From assembly GCA_045611785.1 (NCBI GenBank), contig JAZKXV010000029.1:1-36114 (forward strand): DNA of 36,114 nucleotides, in the 5' to 3' direction. The position numbers and the translations under genes were made by a program. Position 1 is the first letter of the stretch; every line of letters begins with the position of its first letter. The notes under the pieces were generated by a model that searched no databases, was not told the origin of the DNA, and was given only the letters and a program-made list of their open reading frames with translations. Source of the DNA: JAFTYO01 sp045611785. GTDB taxonomy: Bacteria; Pseudomonadota; Alphaproteobacteria; RF32; CAG-239. Below, piece by piece: positions 17,616 to 25,895 of the stretch.

Positions 17616-19262
17616 ATGTTAGGACTAGATGATAATAAACCTAAAGCTTGGAAAAAACTTGAAAGTGAATATAAACGTTTTAAGAATGTTCATATGAGAG
17701 ATTTATTTTCTCAAGATGATAAAAGAGCTCAAAAATACACATTAAAACTTCATGATATGTTTTTAGATTATTCTAAAAACCGTTTTGATGAACAAGTTAT
17801 GGAAAACTTGTTAAATCTTGCCAAAGAATGCAATTTGGAAGAAAAAATCAAAGAAATGTTTGATGGAGAAAAAATTAATAATACAGAAAAAAGATCTGTA
17901 TTACATATTGCTCTTCGTAATAAGACAAATAGACCGATTTATAGTGATAACAATAATGTTATGCCTGAAATTAATAGAGTTTTGCAGAAAATTAAAGATT
18001 TTTCAAATGCGGTTCGCTTTGGAGAATTTACCGGTTATACAGGCAAAAAATTAACTAACATTGTTAATATCGGTATAGGTGGATCCGATTTAGGTCCTGT
18101 TATGGTATGTGAAGCATTGCGTAAATATTGGGCAAAAGATATCAACTGCTATTTTATTTCTAATATTGATGGTACAGCTTGTGCTGAAGTATTAAATCAG
18201 GTTGATCCTGAAACAACATTGTTTATTGTTGCATCAAAAACTTTTACAACAATTGAAACACTTACAAATGCAAAAACTTGTCGTAAATGGTTGGTTAATG
18301 CATTAGGTGAGCATGCTGTAGACAGACACTTTGTGGCTCTTTCAACAAATAAAGCAGAAGTTGAAAAATTTGGTATAAATCCGGATAATATGTTTGAGTT
18401 TTGGAGCTTTGTGGGCGGACGTTATTCGTTGTGGTCTGCAATTGGTCTCATTATTGCAATAGCTATAGGATACGATAATTTTGAAAAATTATTGGAAGGC
18501 GGACACGCTATGGATGAGCACTTCAGAACCGCTAAGTTACATGAAAATATGCCGGTTATTATGGCTCTTCTTGGCATTTGGTATAATAACTTCTTTAATG
18601 TACATAGATATGCCGTTGTTGCATATGATCAATATTTGCAGTATTTGCCAGCATATTTACAACAACTTGATATGGAAAGTAATGGTAAATCTGTAGATAA
18701 AAATAATTGCTTTGTAAAATATGCTACAGGTCCTGTATTGTTTGGTGGAGCAGGTACAAATGTTCAGCATTCATTCTTCCAATTGTTGCACCAAGGCACA
18801 CAAATGGTTCCAACAGATTTTATTATTCCTGCAATTTCTCATAATGAAATTGGAAACCATCATCAAATTTTGATGTCCAATGTTTTAGCTCAAGGCGAAG
18901 CATTGATGTGGGGAAAAACTGCAAAAGAAGTTGCTGAAGAACTTAAAAAAGCAGGAAAAAGCAAAGAAGAAATTGAGTTTTTGAAGAAGTATAAAAGCTT
19001 TAGTGGAAATCGTCCGTCAAATACTATCTTATTCAAGAAAATTGATCCGTTCTCATTAGGTATGCTTATTGCTTTGTATGAACATAAGGTGTTTGTACAA
19101 GGTGTAATTTGGAATATTAATTCATTTGACCAAATGGGTGTTGAATTAGGTAAACAGATGGCACTAAATATTTTACCGGAATTAGAAGGTGATGCTTTTG
19201 GTATAAATCATGATAGTTCAACATTATCTTTGATTAAACAAATTAAAAAGTTCAGAAAGTAA
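17616..19262 (+). CDS. pgi: Glucose-6-phosphate isomerase
   Basis: It interconverts glucose-6-phosphate and fructose-6-phosphate. It shows GIGGSDLGPVMVCEAL, the sugar-phosphate site SKTFTTIET, GGRYSLWSAIGL, the catalytic-Glu block QLDMESNGK, and HQGTQMVPTDFI. At 548 residues it matches E. coli Pgi. AGGAG sits eleven bases before the ATG, a slightly long spacing. It lies between the M16 pair and mutL in one operon, with four bases separating it from mutL. Confidence 0.97.
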   Translation: MLGLDDNKPKAWKKLESEYKRFKNVHMRDLFSQDDKRAQKYTLKLHDMFLDYSKNRFDEQVMENLLNLAKECNLEEKIKEMFDGEKINNTEKRSVLHIALRNKTNRPIYSDNNNVMPEINRVLQKIKDFSNAVRFGEFTGYTGKKLTNIVNIGIGGSDLGPVMVCEALRKYWAKDINCYFISNIDGTACAEVLNQVDPETTLFIVASKTFTTIETLTNAKTCRKWLVNALGEHAVDRHFVALSTNKAEVEKFGINPDNMFEFWSFVGGRYSLWSAIGLIIAIAIGYDNFEKLLEGGHAMDEHFRTAKLHENMPVIMALLGIWYNNFFNVHRYAVVAYDQYLQYLPAYLQQLDMESNGKSVDKNNCFVKYATGPVLFGGAGTNVQHSFFQLLHQGTQMVPTDFIIPAISHNEIGNHHQILMSNVLAQGEALMWGKTAKEVAEELKKAGKSKEEIEFLKKYKSFSGNRPSNTILFKKIDPFSLGMLIALYEHKVFVQGVIWNINSFDQMGVELGKQMALNILPELEGDAFGINHDSSTLSLIKQIKKFRK

Positions 19263-19266
19263 AAGT

Positions 19267-21081
19267 ATGACAATACGTGTTCTACCAGATAACCTCATTA
19301 ATCAAATTGCAGCCGGAGAAGTGGTGGAAAGACCGTCTTCCGTAGTGAAAGAATTGGTTGAAAATGCTATTGATGCTGGCGCTTTGAGAATTGAGGTTAC
19401 CTTGGTAGGAGGCGGAAAAAACTTAATTGTCGTATCCGATGACGGCAAAGGTATGAGCTTTGACGAATTAGGGGTTGCAATTAAAAGGCATGCAACCTCT
19501 AAATTAGAAAATGATGATTTGTTTAATATTAAACATTTAGGTTTCAGAGGTGAGGCATTGCCTTCTATTGGTGCAATTGCTAAAATGACAATTATCAGTA
19601 GAGCCGCTAACTGTGATGATGCATATAAAATTGAAGTTAACGGTGGAGTTCAAACAGATATTATGCCTACAGCTCATTCTAAAGGCACCAGAATTGAAAT
19701 TCGAGATTTATTTTATACAACACCGGCTCGTTTGAAGTTTTTAAAAAATGATGCTGTAGAGGCATCTCAATGTGTTGATATATTAAATCGTATAGCAATG
19801 GCAAATCCGCATATTGCATTTTATTTGTATTCTGACGGTAAAAAGAAAATAGCACTTGAAGCTTTGCATGATGAGCTTAAAATATCCAGATTAAAGCGCT
19901 TATCAGCAATTATGGGAAAAGAGTTTGAAGACAATTCGTTGCTTATTGATGCAACCAGAGAAAATGTTAGTGTGAGCGGATATATCAGTTTGCCGACATT
20001 TAATAAAGCAAACTCATTATCCCAATATTTATTTGTAAATTCAAGACCAGTCAGAGATAAATTGCTTTTAGGAGCAATAAAAGGTGCATACCAAGATGTG
20101 TTGGCATCAAACAGATATCCTGTATGTGCTTTATTTATTGATGTCGATCCTTTTTATGTAGATGTCAATGTTCATCCGGCAAAAGCAGAGGTTCGTTTTT
20201 TTGATAGTGCACAAGTAAGAAGCTTGTTGGTAGGATCTATCAGGCAAGCCTTATCTTTAGGTGATAAAGCTGTTGTTTCAAATATAGATTTGGCAGACTT
20301 TATAAAAGATGATATATTCCAAAATGATATTCCTAAACCGGATATGTTGGCATCTCCGATAAGAACAATGCAGATGCCTACATTTTCAGTACCAAGACAC
20401 AGACACTATCAAACAGACTTACCTGAATTTGAAGATACATTTTCTGTAAAAACCGAAAATTATGTGTCTGATGTCAATGTTAATACGGAAGAAAAAATCG
20501 GATACCTTGGTTTGGCAAAAGCTCAGTTTCATGATACTTACATAATTTCACAGGCTCAAAACGGTATAATTATTATTGATCAGCATGCAGCTCACGAGCG
20601 AATTGTTATGGAAAAGCTTAAGGAAAGTTTGTTGGCGGAAAATAAAATTGCAACACAGATGTTGCTGATTCCTGAAATTATAGAATTAGGAATGTCTGAA
20701 AAAGAACACCTTATCGCAGAAAAGGATAATTTACGAAAGTTGGGTTTGGTTATTGAAGAGTTTGGTATTACAGAAGTGATTGTTCATGAAATACCGGCAC
20801 TGATTTCAGACGCCAATATTAAAAAACTGGTAACAGATTTGGCGCAAGAAATTACTGAGTGGGGCGGGCAATTCAGCTTAACGGAAAAGTTACACCATAT
20901 ATGTGCAACCGTTGCGTGTCACGGTTCGGTAAGGGCCGGAAGAAAGTTAAACATTGATGAAATGAATAGGCTTTTACGAGATATGGAAAAAACTGAACAT
21001 TCCGGTCAATGTAACCATGGAAGACCAACATACATAGAGTTAAAAATAACAGACATAGAAAAACTATTTGACAGAAAATAA
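19267..21081 (+). CDS. mutL: DNA mismatch repair protein MutL with endonuclease motif
   Basis: It couples MutS mismatch recognition to strand removal. The N-terminal GHKL ATPase is clear: IAAGEVVERPSSVVKELVEN, then DDGKGM and GFRGEALPSI. The C-terminal domain holds DQHAAHERIVME, matching the DQHA(X)2E(X)4E endonuclease motif, with later ACHGSVRAG and CNHGRP motifs, as in MutL proteins of species without MutH. There are 604 residues. It is the last gene of the lspA operon; a large hairpin follows at 21104-21152. Confidence 0.96.
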   Translation: MTIRVLPDNLINQIAAGEVVERPSSVVKELVENAIDAGALRIEVTLVGGGKNLIVVSDDGKGMSFDELGVAIKRHATSKLENDDLFNIKHLGFRGEALPSIGAIAKMTIISRAANCDDAYKIEVNGGVQTDIMPTAHSKGTRIEIRDLFYTTPARLKFLKNDAVEASQCVDILNRIAMANPHIAFYLYSDGKKKIALEALHDELKISRLKRLSAIMGKEFEDNSLLIDATRENVSVSGYISLPTFNKANSLSQYLFVNSRPVRDKLLLGAIKGAYQDVLASNRYPVCALFIDVDPFYVDVNVHPAKAEVRFFDSAQVRSLLVGSIRQALSLGDKAVVSNIDLADFIKDDIFQNDIPKPDMLASPIRTMQMPTFSVPRHRHYQTDLPEFEDTFSVKTENYVSDVNVNTEEKIGYLGLAKAQFHDTYIISQAQNGIIIIDQHAAHERIVMEKLKESLLAENKIATQMLLIPEIIELGMSEKEHLIAEKDNLRKLGLVIEEFGITEVIVHEIPALISDANIKKLVTDLAQEITEWGGQFSLTEKLHHICATVACHGSVRAGRKLNIDEMNRLLRDMEKTEHSGQCNHGRPTYIELKITDIEKLFDRK

Positions 21082-21103
21082 ACGGTTGTTTTAGTTTTAA
21101 GGT

Positions 21104-21152
21104 TGCTGAAAATTATCATTGGCTTGTGGCTAAATATGATAATTTATCAGCA
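21104..21152 (+). other. Large hairpin downstream of mutL
   Basis: TGCTGA-aa-ATTATCA pairs with TGATAAT-tta-TCAGCA: 13 paired bases with a small internal loop and an 18-base apical loop. There is no T run after it, so it is not a standard terminator; it may protect the mRNA 3' end or be part of a small RNA. Confidence 0.5.
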
Positions 21153-21191
21153 TTTGTATCTGTAAAACACAGCCTTGTCACATTGTGTGAA

Positions 21192-21225
21192 AAAACTCCG
21201 CGGATAAAATTATCGGCGGAGTTTT
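21192..21225 (-). terminator. Terminator of the first of two paralogous small genes
   Basis: AAAACTCCGC pairs with GCGGAGTTTT, and the inner GATAA/TTATC pairs too, separated by a G-G mismatch. The T run is on the minus strand. The core is nearly identical to the terminator at 21652-21686. Confidence 0.9.
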
Positions 21226-21235
21226 GTGTTAGAGT

Positions 21236-21559
21236 TTAGTGTATTGATGCGTTTGGTTCAGTTTGTTGCGGGTAGATCTCTTTTGAATTGATCTCGTAAG
21301 CCGTAACATTGTAAAGCATCTCAGATATAACTTCTCTTCTTTTGGTTGTGTAGCAAATGTTGGCAACCTCTTCTAGAGTAAGTTTGCATGATGGACCGAG
21401 CTCCACATGGTAAAACTTGTCCAACTTACCAATCAGCTTGTCAGTCTGTTCAGGGGTAAGGTTCAGGCTCTGAAAAGTGTCAGCATTTGTTACCTGATGT
21501 CCTACAGCGTCTTCGTAAAACTTTTTCACGCCAGCGCAGATAATCATTTTCTGTTTCAT
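21236..21559 (-). CDS. Small protein of unknown function, paralogue of the 21701-22012 product
   Basis: It has 107 residues, is soluble and has no signal peptide. It shares a layout with the neighbouring product: a variable N-terminus, a helix ending D/E-K-x-Y-x-V, then L-T-x-x-x-(V/L)-x-(N/D)-(I/V)-C-Y, a charged helix, and the C-terminal residues S-I-H. The helix spacing recalls acyl carrier proteins, but Thr stands where the phosphopantetheine Ser would be and DSL is absent, so this is only a structural suspicion. It has its own promoter and a strong terminator. Base composition is more GC-rich than flanking genes. Confidence 0.75.
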   Translation of the reverse strand: MKQKMIICAGVKKFYEDAVGHQVTNADTFQSLNLTPEQTDKLIGKLDKFYHVELGPSCKLTLEEVANICYTTKRREVISEMLYNVTAYEINSKEIYPQQTEPNASIH

Positions 21560-21588
21560 ATAATATCTATTTAATATAAATTCGATTC

Positions 21589-21617
21589 ATTAAACCATAT
21601 AAAGCATCTTTTGTCAA
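21589..21617 (-). promoter_or_regulatory. Promoter of the first paralogue
   Basis: Minus strand: TTGACA, 17 bases, TTTAAT, about 30 bases before the start codon. Confidence 0.7.
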
Positions 21618-21651
21618 TAGATAAGATTTAAAACTAAAAAGATATATAAAC

Positions 21652-21686
21652 AAAAAAACCGCGGATAAATTTATCGGCGGTTTTTT
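21652..21686 (-). terminator. Terminator of the second paralogue
   Basis: AAAAAACCGC / GCGGTTTTTT with inner GATAAA/TTTATC pairing. It has the same design as the terminator at 21192-21225, so the duplication included the 3' end. Confidence 0.9.
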
Positions 21687-21700
21687 GTAAAGTATAGTTC

Positions 21701-22012
21701 CTAGTGAATAGAAACAGATTCTGAATTAAAAATTTCGTTTGCAACGATATCGTATTCGTTGATAAGCTGTTTTACCTTTTTCAACGTAGCATCTCTACAA
21801 CACTTGTAACATACATCAGTAAGCTGATTACAAGTGAGGCGTTGTTTGGTAGAAATTGAGACTCCGTAAGTCTTTTCAATCTGGTTGATGAATTGCTCAT
21901 AAGCAGTTTGAGAAAGCTTAGTAGTGTCAAGTGTCTTCGTTGTTTCACCAGCTCCTCGAGCAGTAATCGAGAAAAGTCTTTCGATTACGGTTTTAATGTT
22001 TTCTCTTTTCAT
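21701..22012 (-). CDS. Small protein of unknown function, paralogue of the 21236-21559 product
   Basis: It has 103 residues, is soluble and starts MKRENIKTVIERLFSIT. The core Y-E-Q-F-I-N-Q-I-E-K-T-Y-G-V-S-I, followed by LTCNQLTDVCYKCCRD, parallels the other copy, and the protein ends in S-V-S-I-H. Spacing from the first Ser (L-S-Q-T) to YGV equals that from the modified Ser to F-G-I in acyl carrier proteins, but the DSL motif is missing. Four Cys fall in a short stretch. The gene has its own TTGACA promoter and terminator. Lysine codons are about half AAG, unlike its neighbours. Confidence 0.75.
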   Translation of the reverse strand: MKRENIKTVIERLFSITARGAGETTKTLDTTKLSQTAYEQFINQIEKTYGVSISTKQRLTCNQLTDVCYKCCRDATLKKVKQLINEYDIVANEIFNSESVSIH

Positions 22013-22040
22013 ACCTCAAAATAATTAATTGTGTTCTTAC

Positions 22041-22069
22041 ATAAAAACATATTTGAGCTTTTTTGTCAA
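22041..22069 (-). promoter_or_regulatory. Promoter of the second paralogue
   Basis: Minus strand: TTGACA, 17 bases, TTTTAT, about 28 bases before the start. Confidence 0.65.
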
Positions 22070-22136
22070 GAGTATATTAAAAAATATGTTAAAATAATTA
22101 ACGCCACATTTATATATGGTGCTAAAATTATTTTTT

Positions 22137-23192
22137 TTATGGTAAAAATACTGTTATATTAAAAACATTTTGCAGGAAAAACAATGATATAAAACAAATT
22201 CCCATGGTTATAATAGGGGTAGTAACCCAACCTAATATTATTTTTAATGTAATTGACCAATTAATTCCTCTGCCACCTTTTAATAATCCAAGGCCTAAAA
22301 TAGCTCCTATAACAGCTTGGGTACTAGAAACTGGAACTAAAGGAAAAGATGGTAGATTATGGCTAATTAAAAAATCTTGTAGTCCTTTTGATGAAAATAA
22401 AAACAATGTTAATGCTTGAGCCAATACAACAATAAGAGCTAATAAAGGTGTCATTTTCATTAAGTTATTACCTACAGTTAAAATTACTTTTTTTGAATAT
22501 GTTATAATACCAACACTAATAGATATGCCACCTAATAAAAATAATATTTGTAATCCACTAAGATGAAAATATTTTCCTATTTGTACAGGTTTGAAAGGCG
22601 ATGAATCTGCAAATACGCCGATGATATTAGCAATATTATTTGCTCCTAAAGAATACGCACATAATGCACCTGCAATTATTAAGCCGATTCTGATGTAGAA
22701 ATCTTGTCGTAAAAGATGCATATGAGCTCTTTTTATAATTGTTTTTGATAAATAGTATAAAATTATAGCGATAATACCAGTAAGCAAAGGGCATAAAAAC
22801 CAAGTGGAGCAAATTTTAGTTAGAACAGAAATGTCGGTTGCCTTTCCACAATATAAGTTCCATCCAATAATTCCGCCAACTATTGCTTGAGATGTTGAAA
22901 CTGCCATACCTACTTTTGCCATCCAATATACAGTTATTGCAGCAGACAGTGCTACCATAAATGCACCACCTAAAGCATTTACTGCTCCTAATGCACCTAG
23001 GGTTTCTGTCCCTCCTTGTCCTCCGTATACAGCTCCTAAAATTACAAAAATAGAAGATATAATTGCAGCAGTGCGAAACTTTACCATTTTTGAGCCAACG
23101 GCAGTCCCGAAAATATTAGATGCATCATTTGCACCTAAAGACCATCCTAAAAATAAGCCGCTGCTTAAGAAAAATAAATATGTTAAATCCAT
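22137..23192 (-). CDS. PiT family inorganic phosphate transporter
   Basis: An inner-membrane phosphate permease driven by an ion gradient. Both halves carry the PiT signature: SLGANDASN near residues 18-26 and SLGANNIAN in the second half. STSQAIVGG and SSTQAVIGA form the matching internal repeat. The 351 residues fit the short PiT group rather than the ~500-residue E. coli PitA. The start ATG overlaps the stop of the DUF47 gene by one base, so the two are cotranscribed and probably coupled. No Pho-box was recognised. Confidence 0.93.
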   Translation of the reverse strand: MDLTYLFFLSSGLFLGWSLGANDASNIFGTAVGSKMVKFRTAAIISSIFVILGAVYGGQGGTETLGALGAVNALGGAFMVALSAAITVYWMAKVGMAVSTSQAIVGGIIGWNLYCGKATDISVLTKICSTWFLCPLLTGIIAIILYYLSKTIIKRAHMHLLRQDFYIRIGLIIAGALCAYSLGANNIANIIGVFADSSPFKPVQIGKYFHLSGLQILFLLGGISISVGIITYSKKVILTVGNNLMKMTPLLALIVVLAQALTLFLFSSKGLQDFLISHNLPSFPLVPVSSTQAVIGAILGLGLLKGGRGINWSITLKIILGWVTTPIITMGICFISLFFLQNVFNITVFLP

Positions 23193-23851
23193 TAAATATC
23201 TCTCTTTATAACGTAAATAGATAATTGATCAATGCAATTTTCAGCCAAGTCAGCAATATCGGCAACTTCGCTGATAACGGAACCTAATTGCAATTTTTGA
23301 GCGAGCTCCATATCAGATGCAAAGATTCTTTCTTTTAGTTTTGCACTGGTTTTATCGCTTTCATGTTCAAGCCAATATACTTTTTTAGCATAGTTTCTAA
23401 CAGCTGTAAAATCTTTAAAGAATGAACGAGAAGCAATAGCTAAATTTTCAACGCATTCACATACTTGTTCGGTCAGTTCTGTGAAACTGTCATGATAAGT
23501 TGCAGGAATATCTGTTTGCTCTATATAAAACTTATGAGTAACATCATCAATTTCATTAACAACTTTATCGAGATTTTCCACTAATTCTAAAATATTACCT
23601 CTAAAATCTGGAATTAAGTTGTGAGTGTACAATCTGTTTTCAATTTCTCTTCTGAGAGCATCGGCTTCATGCTCAATGTCTTTAATTTCTTTACTTAAAT
23701 GTCTGTATTCAGAGCTTCTTTTTTCTTTTAAATAAATCTTTACGGCTTTTTTAAATACAAGAGATATTTCAATGATTTTATCATGCAAAATATCAATTTT
23801 TTGTTCTAGTTCTTTAGTGTGCGAAAATAATGAAAATTTTAAATTAAACAT
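23192..23851 (-). CDS. DUF47 (PhoU-like) accessory protein of the phosphate transporter
   Basis: It has 219 residues, almost entirely alpha-helical, with an FSLFSHTKELEQKIDILHDK start and an internal IKDIEHEADALRREIENRL segment typical of the DUF47/PhoU-like family encoded beside pit genes. It probably regulates the transporter, as inferred from this conserved pairing. AGAGG precedes the ATG, and a promoter lies at 23886-23914. It is first in a two-gene operon. Confidence 0.9.
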   Translation of the reverse strand: MFNLKFSLFSHTKELEQKIDILHDKIIEISLVFKKAVKIYLKEKRSSEYRHLSKEIKDIEHEADALRREIENRLYTHNLIPDFRGNILELVENLDKVVNEIDDVTHKFYIEQTDIPATYHDSFTELTEQVCECVENLAIASRSFFKDFTAVRNYAKKVYWLEHESDKTSAKLKERIFASDMELAQKLQLGSVISEVADIADLAENCIDQLSIYVIKRDI

Positions 23852-23885
23852 TAGAGCCTCTCAAAATAAAAAAATATTACTTGTT

Positions 23886-23914
23886 AACATAGTATATAAA
23901 ATTATGCTTGTAAA
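23886..23914 (-). promoter_or_regulatory. Promoter of the phosphate-transport operon
   Basis: Minus strand: TTTACA, 17 bases, TATGTT. Its -35 occupies almost the same bases as the -35 of the opposite promoter at 23908-23936. Confidence 0.6.
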
Positions 23915-23936
23915 TAAAGAAATCTTAGTTTAGATT
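23908..23936 (+). promoter_or_regulatory. Promoter of the DsbA/Com1-like gene
   Basis: TTGTAA, 17 bases, TAGATT. The -35 hexamer (23908-23913) overlaps that of the divergent phosphate operon. Confidence 0.5.
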
Positions 23937-23976
23937 ATATTTGTTTAATTACGTAATTATTTATAAGGATAAAAAA

Positions 23977-24714
23977 ATGAATAAAAATTCTTTATATGTT
24001 TCTTTATTAGCTTTGGCTGTTTCTGCAGGTGCTGTGGTTTTCGCATCTAACAGAGATGAAAATCACAAAGTTAATGCTCCATTCCCAGTTTCTGAAAAAG
24101 CTGTTTCTGAAATCTTGAACAATAATCCAAAAATTATTGTTGAAGCATTACAAAAATATGAAATTCAACAACGTGAAGCAGAAGAACAAGCTGCTGCAAA
24201 ATTGTTCTTGGAAAATCTTGATGAAGTTCAAAATGATCCAAACACACCATTTGTTGGTCCTGAAGATGCAGAAGTTGTTTTAGTTGAATTTTTCGATTTT
24301 AACTGCGGCTATTGCAAAAGAATTGCAAACACAATGGATAGTGTTGTAAAAAATAATCCTGATATCAAAGTTGTATTCAAACCTATGACATTCTTAGGTT
24401 CTAAACCTATCGCATTGGCTGCTGTTGCTGCTAATGAACAAGGTAAGTTCTTAGAAGTTTACAAAGCATTTTTAACAGCATCTGATAGATTAGATGAAGC
24501 TAGAATTAATGAAATTGTTAAAAAAGCTGGTCTTGATATGAACAAATTCAAAGCAGACGTAGCTTCTGAAAAAGTAAATAAAGTTGTAGAAGATGTAGCT
24601 AAACTTGGCAATAAAGTTCAAGTTCGTGGCGTACCAACTTTAGTATTGAATGGCAAAAAACTTAATACTATTGATTTAGAAGGTATCCAAGCTGCAATTG
24701 ACAATGCAAAATAA
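23977..24714 (+). CDS. DsbA/Com1-like periplasmic thiol-disulfide oxidoreductase
   Basis: A secreted thioredoxin-fold protein. An N-terminal hydrophobic segment (about 5-23) serves as signal or anchor. A helical region (40-85) like the dimerisation part of Com1/ScsC-type proteins precedes the thioredoxin core FFDFNCGYCKR, with active-site C110-G-Y-C113. The cis-proline loop is RGVPTLVLNG. At 245 residues it fits the Com1/DsbA-like group. The ATG at 23977 follows AAGGAT; the upstream in-frame TTG at 23941 is rejected because it falls at the expected transcription start. Whether it oxidises or isomerises disulfides cannot be decided. The Cys-rich secreted protein at 26916-27251 is a possible client. 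Confidence 0.9.
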   Translation: MNKNSLYVSLLALAVSAGAVVFASNRDENHKVNAPFPVSEKAVSEILNNNPKIIVEALQKYEIQQREAEEQAAAKLFLENLDEVQNDPNTPFVGPEDAEVVLVEFFDFNCGYCKRIANTMDSVVKNNPDIKVVFKPMTFLGSKPIALAAVAANEQGKFLEVYKAFLTASDRLDEARINEIVKKAGLDMNKFKADVASEKVNKVVEDVAKLGNKVQVRGVPTLVLNGKKLNTIDLEGIQAAIDNAK

Positions 24715-24731
24715 TTTAATTGCATTTTAAC

Positions 24732-24768
24732 AAAAAAAGCTCCGATGTAAAAATCGGAGTTTTTTTTG
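24732..24768. terminator. Terminator after the DsbA-like gene, probably shared with metK
   Basis: Stem CTCCGAT/ATCGGAG with a T run on both sides (plus strand T8, minus strand T7), lying between the convergent genes. Confidence 0.85.
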
Positions 24769-24808
24769 TTAGAGTTTGAAAATATCAGATAAAAATACTA
24801 AGATATAT

Positions 24809-25828
24809 CTATAAAGATTGAAGTAATCCTACAACACCATATCTGCAAAGTTTTGTAAAAATAGGTTTGTTAAGACCTAGTTCTGCAATTACAGATTTTG
24901 GAGAAAAATCATAACTTATGTTATGGTATGAAATAACTCCATCTTTTATTGTTTTTAATATTGCGCTTGGTAATTTATCTTTACCAATGCAAGATGATAA
25001 AAACACAAAAGCTTCATCAGCATCATTTAAATTCAAAATAGCCAGTTTGCGAGCTAAAATGTTTAATGATACATCTGCTTTTGAAGCATCTTTTGCCCAG
25101 GGGGATCCGCCACCGATAGGGCATGTAATTGAATAAAAATCGCAAGCAAGTTTACGACCGGTTACACCGCAATCAGCTATAGATGAATGACATTTATAAG
25201 TACCGGTTCCGTTAATAACAATTTCATCGGGCTTTTGGCCTAAGATATTTATTATTGTATCGGTTAAATTGATCTCATTTATCATTGGTATAGCAACAAT
25301 TGCTGTTTTGATGTTGTTATTTTCATCAATGGTAATTTGTGTTTTAATATCTAAACCCAAATTAGTACTATTTAGAGCCATGTTATACAGCTCATTATTA
25401 AGTTTTTTTGCTAAATATAATTCTTTAGGTAAAAAATCGTCTCCTTGGCAAGCATATCCGACAAATACGCCTTGATCACCCCAACCGCCGGAAGAAACTC
25501 CTTGTGAAATTTCAGGCGATTGAAGACCTATCAGATTTATTACTTTAATTTTATTGATATCAATGGCATTATTACCCCAAACGGTTGCATATTTTTCATC
25601 GTATCCGATTTCTCTTAGGGCATTTTTTACCATATCTTCAATGTTGTCTAATTTTGCTGATGAGCATATTTCTCCACCTAAAATGACTGTATTGTCTTTT
25701 ATCATAACTTCTACGGCATAACGCAGAGATACATCTTGTTTTATTAAACAATCAAGTATATGTTCGGAAATATAATCAGCAGTTTTATCAGGGTGTCCTA
25801 AAGACACAAATTCAGCAGTTCTAAGCAT
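24809..25828 (-). CDS. metK: Divergent, short S-adenosylmethionine synthetase (MetK)
   Basis: It makes SAM from methionine and ATP. Motifs that remain: GHPDK (11-15), GGE (51-53), GDQG (117-120), D-I-K-T-Q-I-T (160-166), DCGVTGRK (219-226) and the GGG...KDASKAD lysine block (239-252). With 339 residues it is about 45 shorter than usual, and the stretch that normally reads N-P-T-G-R-F and G-G-P-x-G-D is changed to N-G-T-G-T-Y-K-C-H-S-S-I-A. Key catalytic Lys and Arg residues are present, so activity is likely. The ATG at 25828 follows AAAAGGAG; a longer frame to 25882 would run through the riboswitch and is rejected. Confidence 0.88.
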   Translation of the reverse strand: MLRTAEFVSLGHPDKTADYISEHILDCLIKQDVSLRYAVEVMIKDNTVILGGEICSSAKLDNIEDMVKNALREIGYDEKYATVWGNNAIDINKIKVINLIGLQSPEISQGVSSGGWGDQGVFVGYACQGDDFLPKELYLAKKLNNELYNMALNSTNLGLDIKTQITIDENNNIKTAIVAIPMINEINLTDTIINILGQKPDEIVINGTGTYKCHSSIADCGVTGRKLACDFYSITCPIGGGSPWAKDASKADVSLNILARKLAILNLNDADEAFVFLSSCIGKDKLPSAILKTIKDGVISYHNISYDFSPKSVIAELGLNKPIFTKLCRYGVVGLLQSL

Positions 25829-25835
25829 TTTTGTT

Positions 25836-25884
25836 CTCCTTTTTAGTCCGTTTATAGTGCCGGACAATTTGGTTAAATCCACAC
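25836..25884 (-). promoter_or_regulatory. SAM-II/SAM-V type riboswitch controlling metK
   Basis: On the minus strand the leader reads GUGU, then GGAUUUAACCAAAUU, GUCCG, GCAC, UAUAAA, CGGAC, UAAAAAGGAG. The stem P1 is GUGU(25881-25884)/GCAC(25857-25860). The pseudoknot is GUCCG(25861-25865)/CGGAC(25846-25850), five perfect pairs. GAUUUAACC, the U-A-U-A-A-A link and CUAAAAAGG match the conserved core of the SAM-II/SAM-V family. The final AGGAG (25836-25840) is the metK Shine-Dalgarno, so SAM binding should hide it and stop translation. SAM-II versus SAM-V needs a covariance search. Confidence 0.88.
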
Positions 25885-25895
25885 ATCAGGATTTG

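Noticed and set aside
25829..25882. N-terminal extension of MetK to 25882
   Set aside because: These bases form the riboswitch and Shine-Dalgarno; MetK homology begins at the ATG at 25828.
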